NCBI GenBank assembly: GCA_910579035.1
Contig: CAJTSR010000029.1
Location: 1 to 32,472, forward strand
Direction of reading: 5' to 3'
Origin: an uncultured Muribaculaceae bacterium
Lineage (GTDB): Bacteria; Bacteroidota; Bacteroidia; Bacteroidales; Muribaculaceae
DNA: 32,472 nt
Part shown: piece by piece, positions 1 through 8,212 of the stretch
How the letters are laid out: every line of letters begins with the position of its first letter
Numbering within the stretch: position 1 is the stretch's first letter
Made by a program: the position numbers and the translations under genes
The notes under the pieces: generated by a model
Database searches by the model: none
Told to the model about the DNA's origin: nothing
What the model saw: only the letters and a program-made list of their open reading frames with translations

Positions 1-2
1 CC

Positions 3-494
3 GTCCTCGACGACCACATCGCCCACCACCGCCACGTGCAGCAGCAATACCGCCGCCTGCTCGCCGGAATCCCCGGCATCACCCTCCACGACAACCCCTC
101 GCCCCGACACCGCTCCAACTTCTGGCTATGCACCATCACAATCGACCCCTCCGTCAAAGTCAAGGGGCAGGACAAGGCATACGCCGCAGTCCTCGCGGGC
201 GCCGTCGGCGGCGCCGCGGGAGTGACCCACGCTGCGGCATCGGCCACCACCGACTGCCAGCCAAACGCCAACGTCGAGGCCATGCGCTCCGCCCTCGACG
301 CCGCCGGAATCGAGGCGCGCCCCCTCTGGAAACCGATGCACCGCCAGCCCGTCTACGCCGCCGCCCCGGCGTACACCAACGGCGTCAGCGAGGTCCTCTT
401 CCGCACCGGCCTCTGCCTCCCCGCAGGCCCATGGGTGACCGACGACGACCTCAGCCACATCGCCGCCACAATCCGCTCCGCAATCGAGCAATAA
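3..494 (+). CDS. DegT/DnrJ/EryC1/StrS-family PLP aminotransferase, C-terminal part
   Basis: The reading frame is open from the first complete codon at position 3 and ends at TAA 492-494, so the 5' part, including the PLP-binding lysine region, lies outside the window. The visible 163 residues carry the family's C-terminal hallmarks: a segment reading EARPLWKPMHRQPVY followed by GLCLPAGPWVTDDDL. In this family these segments form the substrate-side face of the active site. Members transaminate nucleotide-linked keto-sugars for surface polysaccharide or glycoprotein synthesis. An Ala/Gly-rich stretch sits between the FWLCTI strand and the EARPLWKPMH segment. The DNA here is very GC-rich. The family call is firm; the sugar substrate cannot be told from this fragment. 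Confidence 0.85.
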   Translation, partial: VLDDHIAHHRHVQQQYRRLLAGIPGITLHDNPSPRHRSNFWLCTITIDPSVKVKGQDKAYAAVLAGAVGGAAGVTHAAASATTDCQPNANVEAMRSALDAAGIEARPLWKPMHRQPVYAAAPAYTNGVSEVLFRTGLCLPAGPWVTDDDLSHIAATIRSAIEQ

Positions 495-504
495 CACAAC
501 CCAT

Positions 505-565
505 CCCCTGAAACGCATCGCGGGCGCGGCTCTGAGTGAGCCACGCCCGCGGTGCGTTTCAGGGG
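505..565. terminator. Large GC-rich hairpin between convergent genes
   Basis: CCCCTGAAACGCA (505-517) pairs with TGCGTTTCAGGGG (553-565). Pairing continues inward through GCGGGCG/CGCCCGC and GGCTC/GAGCC to a 5-nt loop at 533-537, interrupted only by a U-G wobble and one C/A mismatch. It lies between the aminotransferase stop (494) and the transporter stop (559-561), whose last codons are inside the stem. There is no clear U-tract on either side, so a shared bidirectional terminator or mRNA 3'-end protector is inference. Confidence 0.6.
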
Positions 566-2829
566 AGGGAGGGGCGCCCGGAGAATTCGGGGTCGCGGAG
601 TTTGGCGTATGCGCGGAGGTATTTGCGGATCGAGGATACCATTTCCTGAGTTTCCTGCAGCATGTTGAGGTATACGTACAACACTGTGGTGGCTGCGGGA
701 TCGCCCTCGCGCAGCTGGTCGTGCAGGCGGTGATATGTGTCCGACACCACATCTTTTATTTCGTCGCAATGGCGTCTGAGCAGCCGCACGGTGTCTATCT
801 GGCCGCTGTCTATCATTGCGAGCATATCGTTGAACAGCACCGACACCTGCGTGCGCACCATCTCGTAGTCCGCCACATTCTGCTGCGGCAGTGGACGGAA
901 GTTGTTTTCCACATGTTCTTTGCATATCTCGTTGATACGGCCGAGGTTATAAAGCATCGACATACAGCAGTTGTTTCCGAGGTAGAACCAGGCATTGATC
1001 TTAATAGCCGTTTCGTGGCTGATACGGCGCAGACAGAGAGTTTCTTTCCTACGGGCACTTTTCTGTATTGTTTTCTGGCTTCTAAGCGAAGTTTCCACTT
1101 TTCCGAGAGTTCGCACATCATCTTTGATGAAGGCTTCGGTAACAGCACGATAACACTCGGCCGAATACTCGAGGAATTTGCGCTGCTGGTCGGTGATATA
1201 TACCTGTAGCAGGCTCCAGCACTGTTCTTTATCGTCGGTCGACAAAATGGACTGGAATAATGCGTCGCCCGATTCTTCCGCATTTTTTTTCTTAAAGCGG
1301 CGATTGCTGCGTATGATAATGGCAATAGTGATAACCACAAATGCAAACATCGCCCATATGCCGCCCCAATGCATCAGAGCCACAATAAGTCCGGCTCCGA
1401 TGAATGCCGCTCCGGCAGTAAGAAACCAGCCGCCGACAACCGATATCACCCCTGTGATACGGAACACCGCACTTTCCCGCGTCCAAGCCTTGTCGGCCAG
1501 CGAGCTGCCCATCGCCACCATAAACGTGACGAAAGTTGTAGACAACGGGAGCTTCATCGATGTGCCAAGAGCAATCAGCGCCCCCGCAAGCACAAGGTTC
1601 ACGGAGCCTCTGACAAGGTCGAAAGCGGCACCTTGGTCCATAATGGTTTCATCGACGTTGAAGCGGCGGTTAAACCAACGGCGCACTCCGAGAGGCGTAA
1701 TCCGGCGTACCAAGGCTATCAGCGACAGCGTCCAGCGAACAAGGCGGCGAGCTATGCGGGACGACCCGAACATCTCGTCGCCATCACCGTGGCTACCGAG
1801 TCCTATCTCTGTCTTGGTAACCTTGCGCGCCTTCTTAGAGGTGGCGAGCGACACCACCATTATCATGCCCGCCCCTATCAGGAAATACAGTGGTGTGCTT
1901 GCCGGAGCATTGAGCGAACCCATCATAAAGCCGTGGGCATCTCCGCCTCCGTTTGCCACATAATCCTGATACGACGACAAGCCTGAAAGCGGCACTCCGA
2001 TAAAGTTCACAAGGTCGTTTCCGGCAAAGGCCATGGCAAGCGAGAACGTGCCCATAAGCACTATCACTTTGAGCACATTCACTCCCAGTATGTGGAGCAG
2101 CTGCATCAGCAGGGTAGAAGCAAGAAGACAGCCACCAATTATAAGAGCCGTGTTGCCGTCTATCCAAGCTGCTACTTCGGGCGTCATAAACGACAGCCCT
2201 TTGGCTCCCTTTATAAGCAGGAAATAGACTATGGCCGTGGCACATATGCCTCCGAACAAGCCTATTTTCCATTTAAGATTGCTCTTGTAGTTAAACGAAA
2301 AAATTGTTCTTGACACAAACTGCACCACGGTGCCGAAAAAGAAAGCAATAGCCACCGAAAGGAATATTCCCAATATCACCGACAGCGCCTTGCCTGTGTT
2401 AAGCAAATCGGCAAATTCAAGCCCGGTGGTATCGCCTGCCATCTTTATAAGGGAAACCACGAAGGTAGCTCCAAAAAGTTCAAAAACCATTGACACGGTT
2501 GTCGATGTGGGCATTCCCAGAGAGTTAAATATGTCGATTAATATTATGTCTGTGACCATCACCGCCATAAATATACACATCAACTCGTAGAACGAGAAAT
2601 TCTCAGGCCTGAATATGCCGTGGCGCGCTATGTCCATCATACCATTGCTCATAGCAGCGCCTATAAACACACCTATAGCGGCCACTATCATCACACGTTT
2701 GAAAGAGGCTGCACGTGAACCGATTGCGGAATTCAGAAAATTTACAGCATCATTGCTCACACCTACCGACAGATCGAATACCGCGAGCAAAAACAAGAAA
2801 ATTACTACACAGAGAAATAATATATCCAT
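559..2829 (-). CDS. PiT-family inorganic phosphate transporter with C-terminal PhoU-like region
   Basis: This 756-aa protein is predicted to import inorganic phosphate across the inner membrane using an ion gradient. The N-terminus has the PiT signature (GVSNDAVNFLNSAIGSRAAS, about residues 23-42). A second inverted-repeat copy around residues 405-450 includes KLPLSTTFVTFMVAMGSSLAD. About ten or more hydrophobic segments span residues 1-500. The remaining 240 residues are soluble, helical and charged, like the PhoU/DUF47-type regulatory tail seen in long Bacteroidota PiT proteins. It follows the sensor kinase by 65 bp, in a gap that holds an 11-bp direct repeat. That supports control by the adjacent two-component system, possibly in response to phosphate. 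Start at ATG 2827-2829. The family call is strong; the regulatory link is inference. Confidence 0.93.
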   Translation of the reverse strand: MDILFLCVVIFLFLLAVFDLSVGVSNDAVNFLNSAIGSRAASFKRVMIVAAIGVFIGAAMSNGMMDIARHGIFRPENFSFYELMCIFMAVMVTDIILIDIFNSLGMPTSTTVSMVFELFGATFVVSLIKMAGDTTGLEFADLLNTGKALSVILGIFLSVAIAFFFGTVVQFVSRTIFSFNYKSNLKWKIGLFGGICATAIVYFLLIKGAKGLSFMTPEVAAWIDGNTALIIGGCLLASTLLMQLLHILGVNVLKVIVLMGTFSLAMAFAGNDLVNFIGVPLSGLSSYQDYVANGGGDAHGFMMGSLNAPASTPLYFLIGAGMIMVVSLATSKKARKVTKTEIGLGSHGDGDEMFGSSRIARRLVRWTLSLIALVRRITPLGVRRWFNRRFNVDETIMDQGAAFDLVRGSVNLVLAGALIALGTSMKLPLSTTFVTFMVAMGSSLADKAWTRESAVFRITGVISVVGGWFLTAGAAFIGAGLIVALMHWGGIWAMFAFVVITIAIIIRSNRRFKKKNAEESGDALFQSILSTDDKEQCWSLLQVYITDQQRKFLEYSAECYRAVTEAFIKDDVRTLGKVETSLRSQKTIQKSARRKETLCLRRISHETAIKINAWFYLGNNCCMSMLYNLGRINEICKEHVENNFRPLPQQNVADYEMVRTQVSVLFNDMLAMIDSGQIDTVRLLRRHCDEIKDVVSDTYHRLHDQLREGDPAATTVLYVYLNMLQETQEMVSSIRKYLRAYAKLRDPEFSGRPSLP

Positions 2830-2853
2830 ATAACTTCGCTAATTTTTTCACGA

Positions 2854-2892
2854 CAAAGTACGGATATTATTATTTCATAAATGTTTCATAAA
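2854..2892 (-). promoter_or_regulatory. Candidate response-regulator operator and promoter of the phosphate transporter
   Basis: TTTCATAAA occurs at 2873-2881 and again at 2884-2892, exactly 11 bp apart. Read on the minus strand this is TTTATGAAA repeated in direct orientation. Downstream on that strand is TACTTTG (2860-2854), a near match, one base short, to the Bacteroidota -7 element TAnnTTTG. The repeats would therefore cover the -33 zone. Paired direct repeats with 11-bp period are the binding mode of PhoB/OmpR-type regulators, and such a regulator is encoded two genes upstream. The repeat is plain in the sequence; the role is inference. Confidence 0.5.
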
Positions 2893-2894
2893 GT

Positions 2895-4340
2895 TTAATC
2901 TATTGTTAATTCAAGCGAGAATGTGAAGCACAGACCCGACGGTTTACGATTACGCACCGTGATTTTGCCTCCGTGGAACAACACCGCGTTCTTCACTATG
3001 GCGAGTCCGAGTCCTGTGCCGCCCGCCTGCCTCGATCGTCCCTTGTCGATTCGGTAGAACCGCTCGAAAAGCCGTGGCAGATGCTCCGAAGCCACGCCGC
3101 AGCCATCGTCTGCCACACTTATGGTTATATAGCCGCTGTCTGCCGACTCTTGCCGGATATCGATTCGCGAACACCCCGAATAGGCCAATGCGTTATCAAT
3201 CAGATTGCGAAATATCGACGCGAGCAACGTCGCGTTTCCCTTTACATACGCGTCATACCCAAGACTGCAGACTATCTCTACTCCTTTTTCCGCCGCCACC
3301 GGCTTAAACTCATCGCATACCTCAGCGACTATTTCGCCAATACATACATTCTCGCGCACGATAGAATCGCCGCCGTCTTCCATACGCGTGAGTTGCGACA
3401 CATCGGCAAGAAGACGGTTCAGACGACAGCTTGCGCCATAGCATCGGCCAAGGAACTCATCTTTTTTTGACTGCGCCATATCGGGGTGCGCCATCAATGT
3501 TTCGAGGCATACCTGCATAGCGGCCACGGGCGTCTTAAGTTCATGGTTTATATTGTTGGTAAGCCTACGCTTGATGCGTATCTTCTCCTGCTCCTCCTCC
3601 ATAACAAGGCGGTGTTCCCTGTCGCGGTCGGCAAGAGCCTGCTGCAACCTCGCATACAGGCGCACAATGTGGCTCGATATGACTCCAAGCTCGTCGTCGG
3701 GAAAAGCGGCAGTATCGTACACACGTTCTCCGCGCTCAGCTCGTTCAGCAAATTCGCTCAATCTGGCAACATTCTCACCCATGCCCCGGGTCGCGAAAAA
3801 CCCTATAAAGCACATTGCCACGGTTATGCCGGCTATAACCCATAAAAACGTGTAGTCTGCCGACAGGAACTCGTCCAGACTAACCGAATAAGGCATTGCC
3901 GTACGCACGATGTACCCTTTGCCCTTCTTGGCCGAGTAGAAATATGTCTGGCCGGTACTCTTGCTATGGCGCCGTGTATCGAATCCGATTCCCTCACGTA
4001 TGGCATCAGAAACCTCCTTGCGTCCTCTATGGTCAGCACCGGGCATAGAGTCAAGCATACTATCGTACACCAACCTGCCGTCCAAGCTTATGATACTCAC
4101 CCTAAGACCGTCGAAGGCACCCAGCTCGTTCAGCACAGGCTCAAAAACAGTGTCACACTCAGAAATATCATCTATAATACGGTCGTTGAGCAATTGCAGC
4201 TGCGCATTCAGCTTGTCGGCTTTGAACTGTCGCTCCCTGTTATACTGAAAAGCGGCAAGACAAGCCACCATCAGCAACGAGTACCCCACAAGACCTACAA
4301 AAATCTTATGGTGGAACGACAGCTTACTCCACGAATCCAT
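2895..4340 (-). CDS. Sensor histidine kinase (HAMP, HisKA, HATPase_c)
   Basis: A membrane-bound sensor kinase of about 481 residues when started at MDSWSK (4340). The upstream frame stays open to 4439 but would run 116 bp into the response-regulator gene. The chosen start gives a 17-bp overlap and puts the first membrane helix near the N-terminus. Order: TM helix, extracytoplasmic sensor loop of about 130 residues, second TM helix, HAMP-like linker, HisKA with NHELKTP (phospho-acceptor His266 in this numbering, codon 3543-3545), then the ATP-binding domain with an N box (FRNLIDNAL), G1 (ADDGCG) and G2 (GGTGLGLAI). It should autophosphorylate and pass phosphate to the overlapping response regulator. 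The stimulus is unknown; adjacency to a phosphate transporter suggests, but does not prove, phosphate limitation. Confidence 0.92.
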   Translation of the reverse strand: MDSWSKLSFHHKIFVGLVGYSLLMVACLAAFQYNRERQFKADKLNAQLQLLNDRIIDDISECDTVFEPVLNELGAFDGLRVSIISLDGRLVYDSMLDSMPGADHRGRKEVSDAIREGIGFDTRRHSKSTGQTYFYSAKKGKGYIVRTAMPYSVSLDEFLSADYTFLWVIAGITVAMCFIGFFATRGMGENVARLSEFAERAERGERVYDTAAFPDDELGVISSHIVRLYARLQQALADRDREHRLVMEEEQEKIRIKRRLTNNINHELKTPVAAMQVCLETLMAHPDMAQSKKDEFLGRCYGASCRLNRLLADVSQLTRMEDGGDSIVRENVCIGEIVAEVCDEFKPVAAEKGVEIVCSLGYDAYVKGNATLLASIFRNLIDNALAYSGCSRIDIRQESADSGYITISVADDGCGVASEHLPRLFERFYRIDKGRSRQAGGTGLGLAIVKNAVLFHGGKITVRNRKPSGLCFTFSLELTID

Positions 4341-5013
4341 AGCCATAACCGGGACGTGTAACAATATTATGCCCGTACTCTCCAAGCTTGGCTCGAAGAC
4401 GGGTGATGTTGACATCAACCACACGGTCAAGAACCACAACTTCCTCAGGCCATATCCGCTCTATGAGTTCGGCACGCGAAAAAACACGCCCCTTGTGCTG
4501 TATCAGCAACGACAGGATCTCAAACTCCTTCCGCGGCATTTTCACAGTCCGGCCGTCAACCACGCATATCTTCGTGCTCATCGACACACAAAGCCCCTTG
4601 AACACCACATCTCCGGACTCTGTGTCCACTGCCCGGCCTCGCGCTGCCTCGGTACGCCTCAGCACAGCCTTGACACGGGCAAGGACATTCCTTATCGAGT
4701 ACGGCTTGGATATGTAGTCGTCCGCTCCCATTTCAAGACCCGAAATCATATCCTCCTCGGAGTCCTTGGCCGTGCAGAAAATAATAGGCACACGAGATGT
4801 CGATTCCCTTTTCTTAAGTATGGCGGCAAGCTGCATGCCACTTATGCCGTCCATCATGATGTCAAGCAAAATCAGCGAATAATCCGACAGTTCAAGCGCA
4901 AGGGCCTCCTCCGCGCTACATGCCGTATCAACGTCATAACCCTCCTCTTCAAGGTTGAACCTCAGTACCTCGCAAAGGGTTTCCTCGTCGTCTACCACCA
5001 ATATCCTCGCCAT
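4324..5013 (-). CDS. OmpR/PhoB-family response regulator
   Basis: A 229-aa two-domain transcription factor. The receiver domain (about 1-120) has the acidic pair D8/D9, phospho-acceptor D51 (LLDIMMDG), T81 and K103 (SKPYS), so it should be phosphorylatable. The C-terminal winged helix (about 130-229) includes PRKEFEILSLLIQHKGRVFS and a recognition-helix region ending NITRLRAKLGEYG, as in OmpR-family activators. It starts 9 bp after the oxidoreductase gene ends and overlaps the kinase by 17 bp, so the two signalling genes are translationally linked. A direct repeat of the type this family binds lies in front of the phosphate transporter. The family is certain; a PhoB-like role is inferred from context only. 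Confidence 0.94.
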   Translation of the reverse strand: MARILVVDDEETLCEVLRFNLEEEGYDVDTACSAEEALALELSDYSLILLDIMMDGISGMQLAAILKKRESTSRVPIIFCTAKDSEEDMISGLEMGADDYISKPYSIRNVLARVKAVLRRTEAARGRAVDTESGDVVFKGLCVSMSTKICVVDGRTVKMPRKEFEILSLLIQHKGRVFSRAELIERIWPEEVVVLDRVVDVNITRLRAKLGEYGHNIVTRPGYGYGFVE

Positions 5014-5022
5014 CGTCGCAAA

Positions 5023-6414
5023 TCAATTATTGTTCGTTTCGATATGGCGCATAAGCTTCACGGCGTCAATATACTGCGCAATACCCTGCGACACCTCTTT
5101 GGCGGCCTTCATTGCCAGCACCACCGTCTGCGGGCGGTGCACCACATCGCCTCCTGCAAACACGCCCTTGCGGGTAGTCATACCGTAAGGATAATCCTGC
5201 GTGAGCACATATCCCTTCCGGTCCACTTCTATACCCTGGGTGGTCGACACAATCCTGTTGGCAGGGCGGGAACCGATGGCAATGAACACACGTTCAAAAT
5301 TTTCCGTAATCTCGCCCTCGGGGGTCGACAGCCTTATCGACTGCAGGACGCCACTGCCGTTGCCGACAAACTCAAGAGCTTGCGTGAACCAGCGGAACTC
5401 CACGCCCTCCTTCACGGCCTCGTTGTACTCCGACTCAATGGCCGTAAGCTCGTCGCGTCCCTCCCGGCACAGCACTGTCACCTTTGCCCCGAAGCGAAGG
5501 GCGGTACGCGCCGCGTCCATAGCCACATTGCCTCCTCCGATAATGGCCACGCGGCCACCTTCGCGGATAGGCACGAAGCGGCGGCTTATAGCGCCCTCGT
5601 TGAACGCCGAAACCTGATGCAGAAGATACAAAGCCTGATTTACACCCCGCAGGCGGTTGCCGGGAATATCCATATCCTTGGGCCGCGCCGTACCAGTGCC
5701 TATAAAAATCGCATCATAGCCGTCTTCAAAAATACTGTCGACCGTTATTCCGTTGCGCCCCACCATGCACTCGGTCTTGAATTCCACTCCGAGAGCCTGT
5801 ATTTTCTCTATTTCCTGCCTTACGACAGCCTTGGGCAGACGGTATTCGGGTATACCGTAGAGCAACACGCCGCCCGGCTCCTTGTGCCCCTCAAAAATAG
5901 TGACCTTGAAACCCTGTCGCGCCAGAGTACCGGCAACTGTCAGCCCGGCCGGGCCCGAACCTATGACAGCCACCCGTCCACGCGTCTTCTGGGGTATGTC
6001 CTCGCGGATAAGCTCCATACCTGTATCGAAATCAGCTATAAAACTTTCCAGACGGCCTATCTTTATAGGATCCCCTTTCTTTCCGAGAACACAATGCCCC
6101 TGACATTGCTTTTCGTGAGGGCAAACACGACCGCAGATCGCAGGCAGGTTGCTTGTTTCGTTTATAATCTTCATAGCCGAGCCCATATTGCCCTTTGACA
6201 GCTGGTGTATGAACTCGGGTATATTATTCTCTATCGGACAACCTTTCACACACTGGGGCACCTTGCAGCGAAGGCATCTTTTAGCCTCCGTGATAGCTTG
6301 AAGAGTGTCAAATGGTTGCTCCGACAGAGGCAGCATCCCTCCCGTCTGTGCAGACACTGCCGCCTCTGAGGAGGCTTCTGCTGCCTGATTGATATTTAAC
6401 GTATTACAATTCAT
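5023..6414 (-). CDS. gltD: Glutamate synthase small-subunit-type FAD/NAD(P)H oxidoreductase (GltD-like)
   Basis: 463 residues, normal for GltD-type flavoproteins, which move electrons from NAD(P)H via FAD and Fe-S clusters for glutamate synthesis from glutamine and 2-oxoglutarate. The N-terminal Fe-S domain has C47-x2-C50-x4-C55-x3-C59 and a second set C94, C98, C104, C108. The FAD Rossmann motif (VIGSGPAGLTVAGTLARQG) and NAD(P)H motif (IIGGGNVAMDAARTALRFGA) follow. No large glutamate synthase subunit is in the window. Stand-alone homologues act as homomeric glutamate synthases or as subunits of ferredoxin:NADP oxidoreductases, so the exact reaction is open. It is the first gene of a tight minus-strand cluster with the response regulator and kinase. 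Confidence 0.85.
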   Translation of the reverse strand: MNCNTLNINQAAEASSEAAVSAQTGGMLPLSEQPFDTLQAITEAKRCLRCKVPQCVKGCPIENNIPEFIHQLSKGNMGSAMKIINETSNLPAICGRVCPHEKQCQGHCVLGKKGDPIKIGRLESFIADFDTGMELIREDIPQKTRGRVAVIGSGPAGLTVAGTLARQGFKVTIFEGHKEPGGVLLYGIPEYRLPKAVVRQEIEKIQALGVEFKTECMVGRNGITVDSIFEDGYDAIFIGTGTARPKDMDIPGNRLRGVNQALYLLHQVSAFNEGAISRRFVPIREGGRVAIIGGGNVAMDAARTALRFGAKVTVLCREGRDELTAIESEYNEAVKEGVEFRWFTQALEFVGNGSGVLQSIRLSTPEGEITENFERVFIAIGSRPANRIVSTTQGIEVDRKGYVLTQDYPYGMTTRKGVFAGGDVVHRPQTVVLAMKAAKEVSQGIAQYIDAVKLMRHIETNNN

Positions 6415-6472
6415 CTAAGTATCTGTCAGTCGGTTTTATTCAGACTGATTATAATGCTAATTTCGCGAAAAA

Positions 6473-6509
6473 TTCCGTTACCTGCAAATTTTTTTTGCAG
6501 GTAACGGAA
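6473..6509 (-). terminator. Rho-independent terminator downstream of nagA
   Basis: TTCCGTTACCTGCAAA (6473-6488) pairs perfectly with TTTGCAGGTAACGGAA (6494-6509), a 16-bp stem with a 5-nt loop. Read on the minus strand it lies 24 bp past the nagA stop and is followed by TTTTT (6472-6468 region). Confidence 0.8.
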
Positions 6510-6532
6510 CAATATCGGGTTCCGAACACCAC

Positions 6533-7693
6533 TTAACCAAGGTTGACGGCACGCCCCATCGCAAACACGTGGGTAAGATTGAGATCCTTGTCCATCACTA
6601 TGATATCCGCGTCCTTGTGCTTGCATATGCTGCCCTTGCGGTCGTACACGCCCATGATAAGAGCCGGTGTTTCCGACACCATGCGCGCCACGTCTTCAAT
6701 CGGAAGCCCGGCCTCCTTCACGGCAGTCTTTATAAGGCGGTCCATGGTGGCTATGCTTCCGGCAATGGCCGAACCGTCGCGAAGCTTGCACACACCTCCG
6801 TCTATTATCACACGCGGGTCGAAAGCCGTGGTGCTGTTGGACGCCGAGCACGCAAGCGCGTCCGTGATAAGGCACATACGCCCTATGCCCTTGAACTTGT
6901 GAACAAGCTTTATCATAATCGGAGGCACATGGATTCCGTCGGCAATCACCTCCACATTCATACCGTCAATCAGATACACCGACTCGACTGTCCCTTCGTG
7001 CTTGTACACGCCGTTTTTATGCGATGTTGTCATAGCGTTGTAGAAATGAGTGGCAAGCGTGTAACCCGACTCATAAGCCTTCACCACATCGTTGTATTTG
7101 GCCTCGGTATGCCCCAAAGCTGCCACCACTCCGCGGCTGGTGATGAATCGCGCGAAATCGTCCGCCCCCGGAAGTTCAGGTGCCGCGTCCCAGCGTCTGA
7201 TGCACGGAAACTCTTCCACGAGAGCCACATACTCCATCGGCGAAGGTATGCGTATGATTTCCGGCATCTGGGCACCCGCCATCTTCGGCGAAAAGTACGG
7301 GCCTTCCAGATGCAGACCGAGCACTCCGCTGTACGGGTCGTCGACAAGGCGCGAGCATACCTGCGCGGCAGCCTTGATAAGTTCAAAGGGCGACGACGAC
7401 AATGTGGGGAACATGCTCGTGGTGCCGTGGCGTCTGTGAGCTTCCACAGCCGTCACAAATGCTTCTTCCGTGGCCTCCATAAAGTCGCGGCCACCTCCGC
7501 CGTGAACATGAATATCAATACCGCCCGGAAGAATGTAGCCGCCTCCGGCATTAAAACTTCTGTCAACCCCTTCGACAATGCGGCTATGGCCGTATACTTC
7601 TACTATTTCCGAATCTTTAATCAGTACCGAGCCATTATTCACCCATCGGCCCCCGGGAATCAGCACCTTACCGTTGTATATCTGCGTAAGCAT
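6533..7693 (-). CDS. nagA: N-acetylglucosamine-6-phosphate deacetylase
   Basis: 386 residues, the usual NagA length. The enzyme removes acetate from GlcNAc-6-phosphate to give glucosamine-6-phosphate, a cytosolic step in amino-sugar catabolism and peptidoglycan recycling. Amidohydrolase metal-site motifs are in order: PGGIDIHVHGGGG (about residue 57), the conserved acid in GLHLEGPYFS (about residue 129), ALGHTEA, THFYNAMT, and the catalytic Asp in LITDALA. The substrate-loop segment ADGIHVPP is also present. It is followed by a strong terminator and faces an apparently degraded region upstream, so it seems to be monocistronic. No nagB or transporter lies beside it. The call is strong. Confidence 0.94.
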   Translation of the reverse strand: MLTQIYNGKVLIPGGRWVNNGSVLIKDSEIVEVYGHSRIVEGVDRSFNAGGGYILPGGIDIHVHGGGGRDFMEATEEAFVTAVEAHRRHGTTSMFPTLSSSPFELIKAAAQVCSRLVDDPYSGVLGLHLEGPYFSPKMAGAQMPEIIRIPSPMEYVALVEEFPCIRRWDAAPELPGADDFARFITSRGVVAALGHTEAKYNDVVKAYESGYTLATHFYNAMTTSHKNGVYKHEGTVESVYLIDGMNVEVIADGIHVPPIMIKLVHKFKGIGRMCLITDALACSASNSTTAFDPRVIIDGGVCKLRDGSAIAGSIATMDRLIKTAVKEAGLPIEDVARMVSETPALIMGVYDRKGSICKHKDADIIVMDKDLNLTHVFAMGRAVNLG

Positions 7694-7970
7694 GGATCAA
7701 ATTGTGTTTAATAGTTATTGTGTATTCGTGTTGTTCTACAGAGATAGCGCCCGCATAGAAAGCGAACGCCATTACCATGTCCTTATCCCCCAAACCTAAT
7801 AATCTGCAAACCCGTGCGGCAGGCATTCCCGCCGCGTATAGGCCGGGGAAGCGACAGTCCTCAGCATACCGCCTTCAACGATGCGCGCACCAGCCGGGGC
7901 GCTATCTCTTTCTACAACGAAGAGCGGCGCTCGTTATTGTACTCGTGCGAAAATATATCTGTCGGACGTG
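7694..7970. other. Gene-poor stretch upstream of nagA
   Basis: Short plus-strand frames overlap here (for example 7777-8052 and 7881-8126), but they have no recognisable motifs and run across the antisense of the AraC remnant. I see no RNA gene and no clear -7 element for nagA. It is probably the nagA leader plus decayed sequence. Confidence 0.4.
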
Positions 7971-8069
7971 CTACCGTCGTATCAAATCGAGATACTGCGA
8001 CGGCGACACACCCTCGCTCTTTTTGAACATGCGGCTGAGATGCTGCGGATAGTCAAACCCCAGATAATA
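7971..8069 (-). pseudogene. Remnant of an AraC-family transcription regulator (last ~32 codons)
   Basis: Read on the minus strand, 8069 to 7971 encodes YYLGFDYPQHLSRMF, then KKSEGVSPSQYLDLIRR and a TAG stop. This is the second helix-turn-helix and C-terminal end of the AraC family, where a GF.....F.R.FK...G.SP..YR pattern is diagnostic. The upstream part of the gene is missing. The frame breaks exactly where sequence related to an insertion-element end begins (8070). The fragment is too short to have been listed as an ORF and cannot fold as a full domain. The minus-strand position fits a regulator once divergent from, or upstream of, a neighbouring sugar gene, but its target is unknown. Confidence 0.75.
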
Positions 8070-8119
8070 AGAGGTTGTTTAATAACATATGTGAAAGCAC
8101 AGGTTGGTGTATTTTTGCT
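8070..8119. repeat. Solo end of an insertion element, related to the MITE at 9644
   Basis: From AGAGGTTGTTTAATAAC onward, about 50 bp align with the left end of the 9644-9946 element with few differences, including the shared run CACAGGTTGGTGTATTTTTG. No matching right end is found nearby. It abuts the truncated AraC frame, so it probably marks an insertion followed by deletion. Confidence 0.6.
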
Positions 8120-8155
8120 TAGTTAGCGACCAAGAATACGACAATCTCAGATAAC

Positions 8156-8196
8156 AAAAACCACCGCGCGAGGCTGTACTTCGCGCGGTGGTTTTT
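8156..8196. terminator. Bidirectional intrinsic terminator
   Basis: CCACCGCGCGA (8161-8171) pairs perfectly with TCGCGCGGTGG (8181-8191) around a 9-nt loop, flanked by AAAAA and TTTTT. It works on either strand by sequence. It lies 17 bp past the stop of the minus-strand META-domain lipoprotein gene. Confidence 0.85.
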
Positions 8197-8212
8197 ATGC
8201 TTAGCTATATGA

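Noticed and set aside
4341..4439. Longer N-terminus for the sensor kinase
   Set aside because: It would overlap the response-regulator gene by 116 bp and place about 33 unexplained residues before the first membrane helix; the MDSWSK start is better.
4369..6198. 609-codon plus-strand open frame
   Set aside because: It is antisense to the response regulator and the GltD-like gene, both with strong motifs. The translation has no recognisable domain and a composition typical of antisense frames in GC-rich genes.
6569..7711. 380-codon plus-strand open frame
   Set aside because: Fully antisense to nagA, which has all its family motifs.
7777..8126. Overlapping plus-strand short frames upstream of nagA
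   Set aside because: They run across the antisense of the AraC remnant and the element end, and show no conserved motif.
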